From assembly GCA_009617715.1 (NCBI GenBank), contig VTFK01000225.1, positions 248,001 through 312,000 of the forward strand: 64,000 nucleotides of DNA, in the 5' to 3' direction. The notes beneath the pieces are model-generated. The model made no database searches and was not told the DNA's origin. It worked only from the letters and a program-made list of their open reading frames with translations. The DNA is from Plectrocnemia conspersa (Eukaryota; Arthropoda; Insecta; Trichoptera; Polycentropodidae). Shown here piece after piece: positions 23,808 through 36,954 of this stretch; position 1 is the first letter of the stretch, and each line of letters starts with the position of its first letter. The translations under genes were made by a program, and so were the position numbers.

Positions 23808-25059
23808 AATCCTCACCAGGAGATAAATATTATATTGCATCGTAGCTTTAATACTTACGTAATTTAAAGTTGTAATGAACACGCACAATATATTTTATTT
23901 ACATAATTGATTTATTAAAAAATAGTAATAATTCTCTTTTTATATATATTTCTTAATATAACAAGGCAACATACATGTATAACCAAAATATTACTGATAT
24001 ATATTTAAATATTACCGATTGCCTATATAACTGTAAAGTTGTAGATAATAACCATGACAAGAAATAGTATGTAAATAGCATAAAATTTTTAATTTAATTT
24101 AATTATGATTATTAAATTAGATATAAAATTAAATCATTATTAAATAATCTATAGTAAAGTAATATGTTAACTCAGTAAAAATTTTCAAAACCAAAACGCA
24201 AATTAGCGAAAACAATAATAAAAATCCCAAAATTTGAAGTCCCTGCTTGCGATAATTGGCGCAAGGTTAGACACTCAGAGGTAGCTACTGTAGACAAAGT
24301 ATTTTTTTAATAAACATTTTAGAAAAAAATACAGAAAGTGGCATTTTTATAGCTTATGTTTTTGAACCGGTAATAAATTATAAGTTACGCCTAATCTATT
24401 GTATATTTAAGGTTAGAAAATTATGTTTTTATTTACTTCTTTTGCCTAATTGCTTAAAGATATTAAGTAAGTCATTGTTTACCTTCAATACGATAATGAA
24501 AATATATCCAAAGTTAATATATGTATAAAAAATCTTTTTTTTTTAAATGATTATAATGCAAATTGAATGTATGAGTTAACAAGAATTTTTTGTTTTAAAT
24601 AATTTATATTAAGACATTTATTATAATATTATTATTATATTTTTGAACTTTAATAATATTTAATTTCCCAATAATAGAAGCAGTTGTATTTGTAAGAATA
24701 AAATAAACAATATCTTATCCCTTGTTACAATGTATAATATAAAACATAGAGCACTTACCAGGAAAAAATGATAATAAGCCATATTTTTAGAACTCTCAGT
24801 AGGTCGGAACGATAAAACTTTCTAGGAATTTTGCCAATGTCTTAAACGTACCCATTAAAATTATTAAAGCTTATAGCTGGCATTTGAGAGTATATGAAAT
24901 TACTTTAATAATAAAATTATTACTAGACGTTAAAAATAATAACATATGTGTTTGACAAAATTAATAAGGTTTAAATTATTTCTCAGTCTTTTGAGGGTTG
25001 ATAAAATATACTTTCATCAAAGCAGTACATAAAACATATTATTATATTCAACATCCACA
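23808..25059. other. AT-rich non-coding stretch
   Basis: Nothing recognised beyond homopolymer runs. Confidence 0.6.
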
Positions 25060-25770
25060 CAAATTTACGACCAAGCCCGCGCCCGAAAATGCTTAGATCC
25101 GCCTCCTCATGGATTACTTGCAAGGAGCATTCGCATAAAAGTTAATGCGTCTTCTTCGTATACTGTGTGTTTATACGCGTAGTATTCGCCTTTAATATTG
25201 TTTGTTTTTCATATATTTTCTCCCGGGGCCGGATTATGCTTTTATCTTTAATACTCTGCGTCTTGTAAGCTCTGCTCGAGGATAGGGCGGAATTGATTCC
25301 TTGACGTGAAGGGTTTATTGCAATCCTCGGGTGATTTATTGCAGAGGAAAACTCTCCGCCGAAAAACTTGAAGCCTTCCCCAGACTCGAAAATAACTTTG
25401 GAGAATGAAGGCTAGAAAAAAAAATCCAATTTCTTCCCAGCCTAATTTGGTAATGTGTCAGATTAACACTTAGCGCTCGCTTTGTGTTTGTTTGCCTTGA
25501 CGCTTTGTGTCTGTGTGTGTTGGGGTTTAAAGTTTTCGTACGAAAGTTCACTACGTTTCGGTGGTTTCACGTAACCGCTGGAATTTCAATTTTCACAAAC
25601 TGGAAACCTGGATTCGTTCTCTTTCTTACTAGTGAGATCTTTCTTCAGTGCACTTTTTATATTATTGCGGGGGATGGTTGTGCTGTGTATAAGAAAATGC
25701 AGTGTAATTGCATCTTGGCACGAGGAAAGTTCACGTACTATGGATAGCATGGACTTTCAGCAAGTTTATA
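25060..25770. other. Large composition island, candidate regulatory DNA
   Basis: About 700 bases of mixed composition: CAAGCCCGCGCCCGAAAATG, TCTCCCGGGGCCGG, GCTCGAGGATAGGGCGG, GTTTGTTTGCC. Overlapping short frames (71-89 codons) are open on both strands and unrecognised. The repeated TTTATTGCA pair (25315, 25337) resembles posterior-Hox/Cdx-type sites. Regulatory role is inference. Confidence 0.4.
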
Positions 25771-26439
25771 ATTTTCTTCGTATACTACAATTATATAATA
25801 CCTCAGAAATAACATTTTACATTTCTTGCACACTTTTTCTTAATGTAACGTTGAACTATTATATTGAAATATTATTTTACCCTAAATACCATCATACATA
25901 AACATGTATCATGTTAAATATTGAGAGTGAGCGATCATGACAACGGCTAAGAGCAAGGCGGGGATGCAAAACCTATCCTTGATTTCATATTACGCAACAA
26001 ATCACTGACTAATGTATTTCAAGACCTAGTTCAAATCATATTTGTGTCTTAGTGTTTTTTTAATTTACTATCGTGTCTTTCCTATTAAAATTCTGATCGA
26101 TCATCAAAGATATAATTCACCAAGATTTTCATTATCTCACAAATAAATATCGTTATTACTTATATAAATCGAGAAAGGTATTGAAAGTTCTTCAATAATG
26201 AGCTATTTCAACTCATAGGGAATGTCCTATATGTATTAAAAAAAATTGCCAAATTACACTGTAAAATATTTTCGCGCTCTTTTTGTTCACTGCATTTTTA
26301 TTTTAGTTATAATATTAATTGTTGTCCTACAATTTTCTATTATACCTTGACACAAAATCAAAAACGTGTTCTTTGTCCTTACTTAACTTAAAAATAAAAT
26401 TATGTCATTTACTCAAAATTCAACTATGCTCCGCACCAG
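25771..26439. other. AT-rich spacer
   Basis: A small mixed patch at 25925-25980 (GTGAGCGATCATGACAACGG) is the only contrast. No gene. Confidence 0.5.
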
Positions 26440-27065
26440 ATATTTTAGAAATCGCTTAAGGGCTGTTTACCTTACAGATTAAATTCCATTTAACGGCGTC
26501 GTTGTGCGTCGTTATGATCGCAAACACCCTCCGGGCAATAAATTCTACAATAATCAATAAACAAAGTTCGAAAGCTCCGGTTAAACAAAGAGCACTTAAA
26601 ACTTAGCCCAGTAGAGATCTTAAAATTAATTCAATTTCTGCACAATGACATAGGTGCTCTTTGGTCTGCGCCGTTTTTTCACAACCGTCTTTAAAAAAGA
26701 GAAGGCTTTTCCTACTTTATAAATGAATATAAAAATGCATACAAGGGCAGAGATGGAGATGGGAACAGAGAGGGAGAGGGTTCTTTTGTGCCATTAAAAG
26801 CACCACGAGCCGCGAGGCAAAGATGTTTGTCTCCAACGTGAATAATAAAAACAAATTTTTCATACACTGCCATTGTTATCGCTGAAGAATATCACAAAGG
26901 ATGAATACGTGCTTGTTGTAGTAGTACTAGGTCTCGAGTATTCAAATGTAGGGCTTTGAAGGTGCTTCGCGGATATAAACTAATATCTATTGAGAACCGG
27001 CTTAAGAAACGTGCGCTGAGAAGAGCTCATCAATCCTAATACTGTCTGAGAGGGTTCTTTGTTAG
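26440..27065. other. Composition island, candidate regulatory DNA
   Basis: Contains GGCGTCGTTGTGCGTCGTTA, a purine-rich GGAGATGGGAACAGAGAGGG tract (26756-26780, GAGA-like words), CACGAGCCGCGAGGC and TTCGCGGATATAAAC. No coding frame or repeat boundaries. Confidence 0.35.
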
Positions 27066-28023
27066 TAATCTATTGATATGGTGAATTAAAGAGTATTTAT
27101 ATATTTATATAAATAAATATCAATCAAAAACTGCTGATATACTTGATAAGTTTTATACAGAACTAGCCAATTGAAGTTCATAATCTAAATTTCGATATTC
27201 AGGAATTAAAAAAACAGCTACATAATTAAAATTAGTTTGAATAGATTTAATTGATGTATAATAAAATAAACGTAGATGACTAAACATAAATGTTTTTATA
27301 AGTAAAATGTCTAGAAATGTCCAGAACTATTTTTAAAAAAATTACGAAAAATCGAAAACACTTATTATGTCGTTAATACCATTAAATTTGTTCTTAGGTT
27401 TATTAAATCAATAAAGTAGTGCTTAAATTCAGTATCCTTATTCTCTGAAAAAAATAATATGCTTTATTTATTTAAGAGAAAACTGTTATAAAAATGATCA
27501 TTTATCTAGCTATAAAATACTACATATTCTCATATAACACTCTTATAAAATATTCAGTACATTTAAAATGGCGGTGTAATAAATAATAAAGTTGAATTAA
27601 ACGAATGTGTGCTTGGTTAATATTCAAATATCTTATGATCGTATTAGCTAGACAAGTATAAAACTTTACATGAATATTCTCGTGTAGGTAGTAGTATCCA
27701 ACAAATCCTATTAAAAACTTTATGTAACTTGTACGTCTTCATCTTATACTATCGGATAATATAAGGAAGATATAGAATTTTATTTTATTTTGTCACAATT
27801 ATATTATGTATTCTCACATATTTTTAATACATAGCTATAGACATTATTCCCTGAGCAGCTTTGATATTTTATTACGCTTTTAATAATAATGGTGACATCT
27901 GGTCTTTGAGAGCTACATCAAAAAACTGCTATTCATTTATATTATAAATATCACTGATATACAAATTTTTAAACAAAAGTTAACTAAATTCAATTCGCAT
28001 TTCATCATTGATCTATATGCGTT
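27066..28023. other. AT-rich spacer
   Basis: No gene or structured repeat. Confidence 0.6.
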
Positions 28024-28059
28024 TGTTTGTCTTTGTATATGTCTATACAAAGACAAACA
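28024..28059. repeat. Perfect 16-bp hairpin with 4-nt loop
   Basis: TGTTTGTCTTTGTATA-type left arm (28024-28039) is exactly complementary to 28044-28059 with loop TGTC. There is no T run afterwards that would make it a terminator-like or Pol III signal, and the stem is too short for a usual microRNA precursor. Confidence 0.85.
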
Positions 28060-28606
28060 TAACTGACCGTTTAATGGTTCGAAAAAATTTAAGGCAAACT
28101 CTTATCAGGAAATAAATATTAAAAGCCTTAATAAGTTTATCTTTGAAAAAAGCAATCTCTTCTGCGTTTTCTTTCGCGTCATTACATGGTTACTCAAGCC
28201 TTTTGAAAGTGGTGACATTGATTTTAAAACCCAGATCAGCGTAGTCTACACCAACTTTTAAATAGGATGAGATTTGCTACAAGTGTATATATATAAACAA
28301 TTTATTGCTTAACCAAGCTTTTTAAATTGCTGAAGGGTGGTGTCGACAATCCATCAAAACTCAGCGACTTTTAGCTGTAAGATTTAGTGTTCCCAAGAAA
28401 GTCGTAATCGCGTTCTATATTATTATAGGGCGTAAGTGCTTGAAAACGCTTTTCTTGCACATCTGGCTCATTAACGAGCTAGAAAAATACAGTAATATAA
28501 TATATGATAGTTTAGCACTATAATAATTTTTTTAATAATTAATAATTAAATTTAATATTCTATGTAAGTTTCAAATAATAATAATATGTCTATTAACAAG
28601 TTTTGT
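28060..28606. other. AT-rich spacer
   Basis: Nothing recognised. Confidence 0.6.
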
Positions 28607-28638
28607 GTATGTACATATACGTATGTATATGTACATAC
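28607..28638. repeat. Perfect 14-bp inverted repeat of alternating purine/pyrimidine character
   Basis: GTATGTACATATAC (28607-28620) is followed by GTAT and its exact reverse complement (28625-28638). Low sequence complexity suggests a microsatellite-derived hairpin. Confidence 0.8.
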
Positions 28639-28664
28639 TTCATCATGCTGCTTTGGGAAAGGGT

Positions 28665-28837
28665 AGGCGCGTATGGTAAGATATATTTTCTTTCGCTCTC
28701 TTGCGTGTTAAATGACGAGAATAAATGAGAGATAAGGTTGTGCGTTAGATGCGTTCTGCGCGTCATTATCTCTCACTCACTCTCGTCACTTAACACGCGA
28801 GCGAGCGAAAAGGAATGTATCTCACCGTACGCGCCTC
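28665..28837. mobile_element. MITE with ~68-bp terminal inverted repeats (173 bp)
   Basis: Left arm GGCGCGTATGGTAAGATA and right arm (reverse complement) GGCGCGTACGGTGAGATA continue in parallel through TTTCGCTC, GCGTGTTAA, TGACGAGA and TGAGAGATAA; the arms agree at roughly five of six positions. The near-complete inverted symmetry with a short centre is typical of a MITE. GGGAA.GG occurs on both flanks but does not form a clean target duplication, so the superfamily is open. Relatives lie at 13013-13077 and 1624-1676. Confidence 0.75.
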
Positions 28838-29544
28838 GGGAAGGCTATCATGATATTTGAAAAAAATTAGGTCAGTTAGTGATGGGAAAAAAACAATTTA
28901 CATATTAAAATATTCCTTATTATTTTTATTAAATTTAAGTAATTGTTTTTATACCTAAATAAAAATAATATTTTTGATTTTCTAAAAATTTAGGTATCAT
29001 TCTTTAAAATTTGCGTAATAATATTAAAAAAGGACGAAAAATAGCGTTTATTAGCATAAGTAAATAGGTAGTGAATATATGCTCTTAATAATAATCATGA
29101 CGTTCTTGATTTAATTTGTACCAGTAGCAAAATCTAAGCAAAAATTTACGTTAGTAAATTAAAAAATGGCCAGTTAGTAGTAAACTTAAATACTTTTATA
29201 TATTTATTAGGCAATATTATAAATATAAATATATTTTTTAGTATTGCGAACTCGATATTGATTTGTCAGTATTTTATGTAACTCACTACGTTGCTCCATT
29301 TACTGTTATTTATTTTTTCTATACAAGAATACTATACATATATTTATATTCTTATAAGCATTTACATATATTCATGCTGTGAAAATCTCATTACCATACA
29401 TTTAAAAGTATCCAAAAAATAACAACTCTTAAACACGACACATTCGTAAAAAGCACCACTGTTCGAACTGCATTTACCACAAACTTTTCACGTGTTTACC
29501 AAAGAAAAAAATATTTTTGATTAATTACGAAACGCTGCGAAAGA
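28838..29544. other. AT-rich spacer
   Basis: Nothing recognised. Confidence 0.6.
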
Positions 29545-29880
29545 ATTTCAGTGTAAATCGAATTATTTATTGTCGGGCACACGCGATTCGGCCGAGTGAA
29601 AAATAGTTTTTCTTCTTTCGCCCTCACCTGCGGGGCAATATCGTAGAAATAGCTAAAACTGTGGTGGTTGTGGTGGTTGGTTGCACTTTAGTATGGGCTG
29701 GTGGCGACAGTGGTGCCGGTATTAGAACCGCAAACCATATTAAAGCGGTGACACCGTGAAAATTGCCACCGTGCGGTAGTTGACGTCTTCTTTCACGTGC
29801 ACATCGGGTGTATAAATTACCGAATCACGACACGTGCGAGGTGTGTGCAGATTAAATATAAAAAAAGAAACGCGAGAAAA
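29545..29880. promoter_or_regulatory. Composition island with a cluster of Runt/Runx-type sites
   Basis: TGTGGT at 29660 and 29669, AACCGCA at 29726 (reverse strand TGCGGT) and TGCGGT at 29772 give four Runx core words TGYGGT in about 120 bases. An E-box CACGTG lies at about 29793. The island is sharply bounded by AT-rich DNA and has no coding frame. This is a candidate enhancer on motif density alone. Confidence 0.35.
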
Positions 29881-30049
29881 TAGCACACTGTGTATGTGAG
29901 ATATGCCTCTATGGTTCAATGAAAGTGTTTATTATTTTTATGCAAAAATGTTTCACCGAGATTAGTAGCAGGATTATTCGACTAAATTATATGTGTAAAA
30001 TTACATGTTTATTTGGATTTACTTTGTCATTTTGTATTAATACACAGAT

Positions 30050-30640
30050 GTGCACTTCCTGTGTAATTTAAATCAGACTAGTGCACTATCTACCTTCTCC
30101 ACTCAAGTCTCTCCCTCAAGATCCTGGCATTTGATAATCTCAGATATTAATTAGAAGCCTATAAATAGGATGTGCTTCCTTGCGCCCGAGCGACGACTGT
30201 CTGTTTCTGACGACAATTTATAAGATAAATCCATTTACAAAATTAAGCGACCAGAAACTGCTGCGCATACCTGAGGAACAATGGGAACATTTTGCATCCG
30301 CAATATCAATTGTCCCCAGAATCACAATGGAAGTGCCGTGGATTAGATTGGATCTTCTCTTTCGAGGAAGCTTTAAGTCACCGTTGAGACGCCGAGTGCG
30401 TTTATCTTGAAAATTCAAGTATATTTTCTAATAATGTATGTGGGCACAAGGGTTCATCTATTATTCCGTTATCAGGTGCTTTTGGAAACTTTCGCCCGTT
30501 GAAAAGTTTTTCTATTCACACACAAGAATCGTTTCCATGTTGGCTCAGAAGTTTAATTTAAATTTCATAATAAGTGATTTTATCCGGGCTGCCGTTATAT
30601 CACGCGACACAGCCAGATTTTTGGAGAATGACGAATTATG
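30050..30640. other. Composition island with short open frames
   Basis: Mixed-composition stretch with plus-strand frames of 76 and 73 codons and an opposite 66-codon frame; none is recognisable. CTTGCGCCCGAGCGACGACTG and GAAGTGCCGTGGATTAG are the GC-richest parts. Probably non-coding. Confidence 0.35.
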
Positions 30641-31799
30641 CAAATGTCTTTTTGTATAAAAAAATATTTCTCTGTAAATTTCAAGGAAAAGTTGCTTATG
30701 CATTGTGTTTACTTTTGCGAATTCGTAAAATTATATTTAAGTGACTTTTACAAAGCTTGCATAGAATATAAAGAGAAAGAGAACTACATTTTTTTTTTTA
30801 AATGTAAGCAATGTATTTATATAATAAAAAAATAAGCAATATTATGTTTTAAATATATTTATTTGCATCTCTATATAAATAAATATATTTAATTTAATAA
30901 TACATCTCTATGCAAATAATAATCAAAGTAGAGATCATTATAATACGTACTGCTCGTATTTTTAGAAATTATTTGTTTATTATAAAGTGCATAAGAAATA
31001 TCTAAATAAATAGTGAAACAATTTTTTTTATTCTTTTTTTTATTAAATCAGACCTAATCTATTGTAGAATGTAAATTTCAAGCTCAATTTGATTTTTTCT
31101 TCATTCTATAGGATTTTAGAAGCATTTTTATAATTTATATATTATAAAGTCAAATTTGAATGCTTTATTTAAATTAATATTTACTATTACCGATAGTGTT
31201 TATTCTATTTTACATATTTTATTTCTTCATTTTCTATGTATTTTTTATAAAATATTATTTTTATATATATTATTTTTTACAAACCACATTTCGCGAATTT
31301 AATTTTTAACCAACGCTTGTCAATAGTAGGTTTTGCTTTTTTTTCTCCATTTAAATGCAGAATATGTAAAGTATGTTTAACTATTTATTTACGTATTAGA
31401 GCAAATAAATAATTTTAACATTTAGTATTATTATTAACATTGGTAAAAAATAAATTATAAAATTACCGCGTATATGTACGACCTTGTTCCACGTTCGGGA
31501 GCGGTGTTTGTGGTAAATAGTGGTTTTAAATTAACATTTTTACTATGTTATTCAACAGTAGATTTACTTTTATATAATATGAGTTTTTATTGTCTTTCTT
31601 TCTCACATCATATTTTACTTGTTTTAAAAGTTTTGATGGAGAATACCACAGTCGTTGAGGTGAAGTTGTAAAATTGATGTAAAAGTGACGCTTATCAAAT
31701 TAATTATAAACTATTTTTAAATGTATGTATGTTAAAAAAACCTACACGAACTTGAGAAACATACTAACATATTGACCTTTATTTTCCTCTACAAATAAT
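30641..31799. other. AT-rich non-coding stretch
   Basis: Homopolymer-rich; no gene. Confidence 0.6.
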
Positions 31800-32290
31800 T
31801 GAAATATCTCTTAAGAAAAGTCTCGCATTAGGATCCGAATTAGTCCTGTGGCATTCCCTGATCCGTTGCGCAACACAATTGAAGCAATAAGTGTCGGGAT
31901 TGCCAAAGATTCTGCGAATTCAGCTCGCGCTTCCCGGATTGGTTGTCACCTTTCATAAGGCGACAAAGCAGAGAACCGGCAACCGGACTCCCCGGGGATC
32001 TCCAGACTAATTCTTTCATTTGCAGCCTCCCTCAGGCGTCTCTGATGACGAGAAGTTACGCTCCAAGCGAAATTGAATTTCTTCTCCAGCGCGAAGAAGT
32101 TGCTGGAAGGATCTCGGGAGGATTTGGAGCCCTGTCTTCTTATTTATCTTGCGATGGCAAAGAATCTAGAAAGAGAAATTATCGATTCTCTTTTCCATAG
32201 GGGTGAGATGTGTAATGTGCGATGGAAATGTCTCATGATTGGAATGTACAGATGTATGCAAAATGTATTTTATTTAAGGCCTGCCTGAAA
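31800..32290. other. Composition island, candidate regulatory DNA
   Basis: Contains GGATCCGAATTAGTCCTGTG, CAACCGGACTCCCCGGGGAT and GCGCGAAGAAGTTGCTGG. Two overlapping plus-strand frames (85 and 71 codons) are open and unrecognised. Confidence 0.35.
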
Positions 32291-33874
32291 TAAATCAAAT
32301 TACTATACCAATTTTGTGTGACGTTCAATTATAAAAAAAATAGTGTAATATATTTTTTCTGATTTATAGTAATTATTAATGGTATTACTATACACATTAT
32401 TAATTATATTTTCCAATATCAGTACTTCTACTGCATAATTTTTATGTTGAAAATATGTTATATATTTTTTTATCATAAACTAATAATTCTAATTAGGAAT
32501 TTTATTTTATTCGTATTTTATTTTTGAAGCAGTTCTTATAAACCATTACTATTATGAAATATATATTATTCAGTACTATTTTACTTATGTAATATCAAAT
32601 ATAATGGTTATAGTCTTAGATCACATGATGTTTTTATTGCATTGTGTTTAATCTTTGAAGCACAAACCACATACAATATATAAATTAGAGCTATAAATTC
32701 CTAAATAAAAAACCTATTAGTGATATTCTATGCAGTCAAAAATAATTAAGAACTGAATAAGGTTAACAATAAAAATAAAAATAAAACTTAATAATCATTC
32801 AGAGAGTAAAGTTTCTCTAATTAAGTCTTCGGATCAGAGAAGAACGCTAAGTCGCTCGTAATAAGAATAAAACGTAAAGACCTATCCGGCCGCAAATGTT
32901 CGAATATCGGTCCAGTGCCGCAATTCTTTTTTATTACTTCGGAACATTGGTTCTCAACATGTGGGTTATATCGCAAATTAATTTTGATTATATTTTTTTG
33001 ATGATATTCAATTCTCTATATATTCAATATATTTGTAAAGTAGAGATGCAGGGGCAAGAAAACATTTTTAGTTAATTTTATATCTCGATTGTTTTTAAAG
33101 CACTATTTATTTTATAACCTTTTGTAAAGTTTGTTTTTTGATTATATTACTATTTATTGATATATTGTGTCTTCTCATTTTATTGAGCACTAATATTAGT
33201 GTCTTATGAAAAGCTCTTTCATAAATTTAATCGATTATAAAGCGCCTATTTAAAGTTTTTTTATGTAAATAACTTCATTAGTTTTTTATTTATTTATTTA
33301 TTTAAGATGAACGACATTTACATTCCATTTCTCATATTAGGCTTTATAAAGTGTTTTCAACTTTTAAGAAATAATAGTATGTATATGTACTATACATGAA
33401 ATAAAAACAAATTTTGCATTTTTTTTTTTAATAATTGAAAATAAAAGTTTTTAATTAAACAGATCAATAGAAAAGAAACATATTTTTACGCGTTATTTAT
33501 TAAAGTTTCTTTATTTTTTTTTATTGCATATAGAGAGAAAATAAAACGCTGGAAACACGCACTGTAAAAATGTAAGGTTTGGAGTTAACTCTATTTTTTG
33601 TATTTTTATTTTAATGTGTTATGATTACTTATTTTTGGTATTATAGTGACAGTGTCGGGCGGCAATTTTGAATGCGGTAAAGCTCAGATATATCAGAGTA
33701 ATGTGGATTTGTCGTTAAAGAGCTGATGAAAATACGCAAGTGTAATCAAATTTGCTTGGAAGAATTTGTCTAAGCTAAATTTAAACTAATTAAGCCGTAC
33801 TGTTAAACTTCACCTCTCAAATGTAGCTTCTAATGAATGCCCTAAGCGTGGCCATTCATTTACAATTATTTTTT
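32291..33874. other. AT-rich stretch with one small island
   Basis: A 150-base mixed patch at 32815-32960 (CTTCGGATCAGAGAAGAACG, ATCCGGCCGCAAATG) is set in otherwise featureless AT-rich DNA. Confidence 0.5.
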
Positions 33875-35135
33875 GTGGCTTTACGATCGGTTCACCCCTA
33901 TTTAGTGCAATGAAAGAATACTATTTTTTCGACTAGTTTTCGAGAATTATTTCTCAAGAAAAATGTCAAATCGAGAATTTTCATTTCTCCAAAATTTTTA
34001 TAAAGCATTTTTTATTACATAAAATTTAATTTTTACGAATATTTTTTTAATGTTTACAACTACTGTACATTTTATAACGCTACATAAGTACAGGCGGGTT
34101 CGTGCTTAATATGCATACTTCTTAAAGAGTTTAAATAAGGGGTTGGAAATGACAAAAAATTATTTACAAATTTTTAACACCCGAACTGGTCTTGATTTTG
34201 TTTAAGTAATAATAAAAGACACTCAGAATGGAAACCTTTCCGAAGGTGTTTGTGGCAGATATTTAAAATATGAATATTTTCTTGAAAGATTGAAAGTATT
34301 TGAATGACCAACAATTAGTTTGCGATTTTTTATTACTGTAACCGGCTGGCGGTTTTATTTTTGCTTTGGTGATTTAAGAACCCGCTCCGATAATAATAAA
34401 TTACGCATTGAATTAGGCAGAATGCAAAAATATTAGGGCTATTTTTTTAACAATAATCCATACTTTTTTTTAGTTTTTGTAAAGTAGCATTTGCTGTTAT
34501 TGACGAATATCTTACAATTATTATTGACAGCCAAAGGGGCATTAAATTTTTTTTTTAAATAATTTTGAGCTATGCTCGAAATTTCAACGGGTAATTAAAG
34601 AAAAATTATATAATAGAAGAAAACATTGATATCAATAATGAAAAATATTTGCAAAATTCAGAATCTTTCACTAGTCAAAAAAATATTGACTTCTTTAGTT
34701 ATTCTTTAAAAGCAAAAATATGTGAAATTGATTAGGGAATTATTAGCAGATTATTTAATGGCTCGACGAATTTTAAGTACCCTCGCAGTCGCGACTACAT
34801 TAGATCATTAGAATCCATTGAATAAATTGAAAATTTATCATTGGCGCAACAATTAGAGAAAGAAATTTCTCTCAGCCTTTCAGAGAGTAGTGTAAGAAAA
34901 CCATCATCACACGGATTAATGGAAAAAAAATATTTTAATCGGTGAATTTTTCCACGACCTCAATTTTTTAACAAAAAATGAACGAGGACGTTAAATTCTT
35001 CTATAAATGGCTTGTGTTTTTTAAAGGGTTGTTTTAAGAATAATATATAATAGTGTATCTGAAATACTTTACTGTAATACATACATTTTTTCATTCATCA
35101 AAATTTATCGAGAAATGCAAATCTTCGAGAAAACA
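33875..35135. repeat. Possible worn hAT-like relic
   Basis: Near both ends TCGAGAA/TTCTCGA words recur (33940-34000 and 35095-35130), and the left segment TCGAGAATTTTCATTTCTCC resembles the reverse complement of the right. Between them, fragments such as LEKEISLSLSESSVRKPSSH can be read but no family motif is secure. No target duplication was found. Treat as tentative. Confidence 0.25.
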
Positions 35136-35489
35136 AAATTAACAATACATTTTATTGCTAAAGAAGTAGTGGCTGCTTGAAGGTTCGTAAAACTGTTTTT
35201 TATGGTGATTTCTTGCAAAATTTTATGCCTAAATTTGACAATGTTTAAATGACGCTTTTTAATGAGAAAATGTTAAATATATTTTATACTTCATTATAAA
35301 AATATGTTAACTTAGGAACCTTTTAAATGTATATATATATTTATTATAAGTACATAGGAAATAATAAATACATATATTAGGACTTACTAATGGAATGATT
35401 GTAATTTTTTTCTCATATTGCTCCACTCATATATTTATGATAGATTTTAATGCCCGTTGCTATAAGAGTATGTACTTTGAGTATTACAA
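35136..35489. other. AT-rich spacer
   Basis: Nothing recognised. Confidence 0.6.
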
Positions 35490-36030
35490 CAAATCCTAAG
35501 CACTAAACGAAAAAAGGTTGGCTACCAGCACCCTTGGGTGCAAAAAATAAACTTTAAGCTTTACAGCCGCCACTGTCACACGCCCGGGACTGATTCTGGC
35601 CGTAAAAAGGTAAAACGACTTGCGTTTTATACGACGTAATTGGAAAAGACAATCGGATATGGCTGCCAATTATTTGGGGCGCCCGGAAAAAAGGGGGTCG
35701 GAGATAAAACTTAAAGACTCTCCTCCGCCAGCATCGGGGAAATAAAAGGAATTAACGCCTTTGTACCTAATCTTTGAGTGTGTGATTCAGGTGTGGGGAT
35801 AAAGAACGCTTAAGTGCGTATCATGAGCGCGAAGGGTTCGCCGACGTCGTGTTACTTGTTAAATTAATCCCCCCACTAGATGCTTGTATGGAGATAATTA
35901 TTTAACTCGCATCTTTGCAGTCTACCCCCTTCTTGACTACGTACACCTTTTCAAAGAAGGCCGTATGAAATGTGGAAAAGTCAGCAAAGATGCGATGTTT
36001 TGCGCGATATTAACCAAGGGGGAGGTTTTG
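35490..36030. other. Composition island, candidate regulatory DNA
   Basis: Mixed composition with CACACGCCCGGGACTGATTC, GGGGCGCCCGG, CTCCTCCGCCAGCATCGGGG and ATGAGCGCGAAGGGTTCGCC. No credible coding frame. Confidence 0.4.
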
Positions 36031-36954
36031 AATTATTTATACGTGAATAATGTAACATTTTGAACGTAGTTTATGATTTGTTAAAGTAGGGTAATTGGGA
36101 ATAACTTGATATTTTGGCTAACTTCGTTACCATAATACGTATAACATATATATGTGATACAGTATTGATTAGATTCGCCGCTATTTGTATAAACTGAAAT
36201 ATACCATAGGACATTATTTTTAACTGGCCGAGTCATGGACCATCTTAACACATTCAAATATTTCAATAAAAATAAAATAGTAATAGAAGCAGTTGGTCAA
36301 AAGATAATGAATGTTTTGTGCTACTGTTAAATACTATTTTAATTTTAAATTATTTTTTTTATTTTTAAAAATATATTAAAGCAAATTTGTCATAAAGCTC
36401 TGTTTCTCCGTAATACCATTTAAGAGATTGGTTTTTATTTATATTTTTTTCCAAGCTAAATCCCATAATTTTGAAGTTATAAATATGGCGATTCAGTCAC
36501 GAAACGACCTCAATTATAAAACAGATTAAATTGGACTTAATTGCCCCCCAATGTAACGTTTGATTTTCGAGTTGACAATTAACGGTAATTGTTATCAACA
36601 CGCCACGTGGGGCTTTTTACATATAATATATTTTTATTATTTTGTGATTTGAGTCACGCGTGATTTTAACTTTAAAACACGCATATGTGCGATACATTTC
36701 ATGATTTATATAAACGCATTCAATTTATCACCATTATTCTTATTTAGGAGTTTAAATATTGATTACGATGAATATTAAAAAATCAGATTATACTTTCTGT
36801 TAAACGCAAGTCCAGACCTCAATTGCAGCAATGTATATCCGTTTAAAAAATCCGTTTCAATGAGCTAAGATCATTTAGTCATTAAGGATGAGTTTATTAA
36901 AATATTAAACATATTTCTGATTCTGATTTTTAAAATAACAAAAAACTAAATTTA
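36031..36954. other. AT-rich spacer
   Basis: A smaller mixed patch at 36480-36620 contains TATCAACACGCCACGTGGGG. A 61-codon minus-strand frame near 36081-36266 is unrecognised. No gene. Confidence 0.5.

Noticed and set aside
29629..29640. Minus-strand CAG/GTGAG as a ratchet point
   Set aside because: There is no pyrimidine tract upstream on that strand and no downstream GTAAGT.
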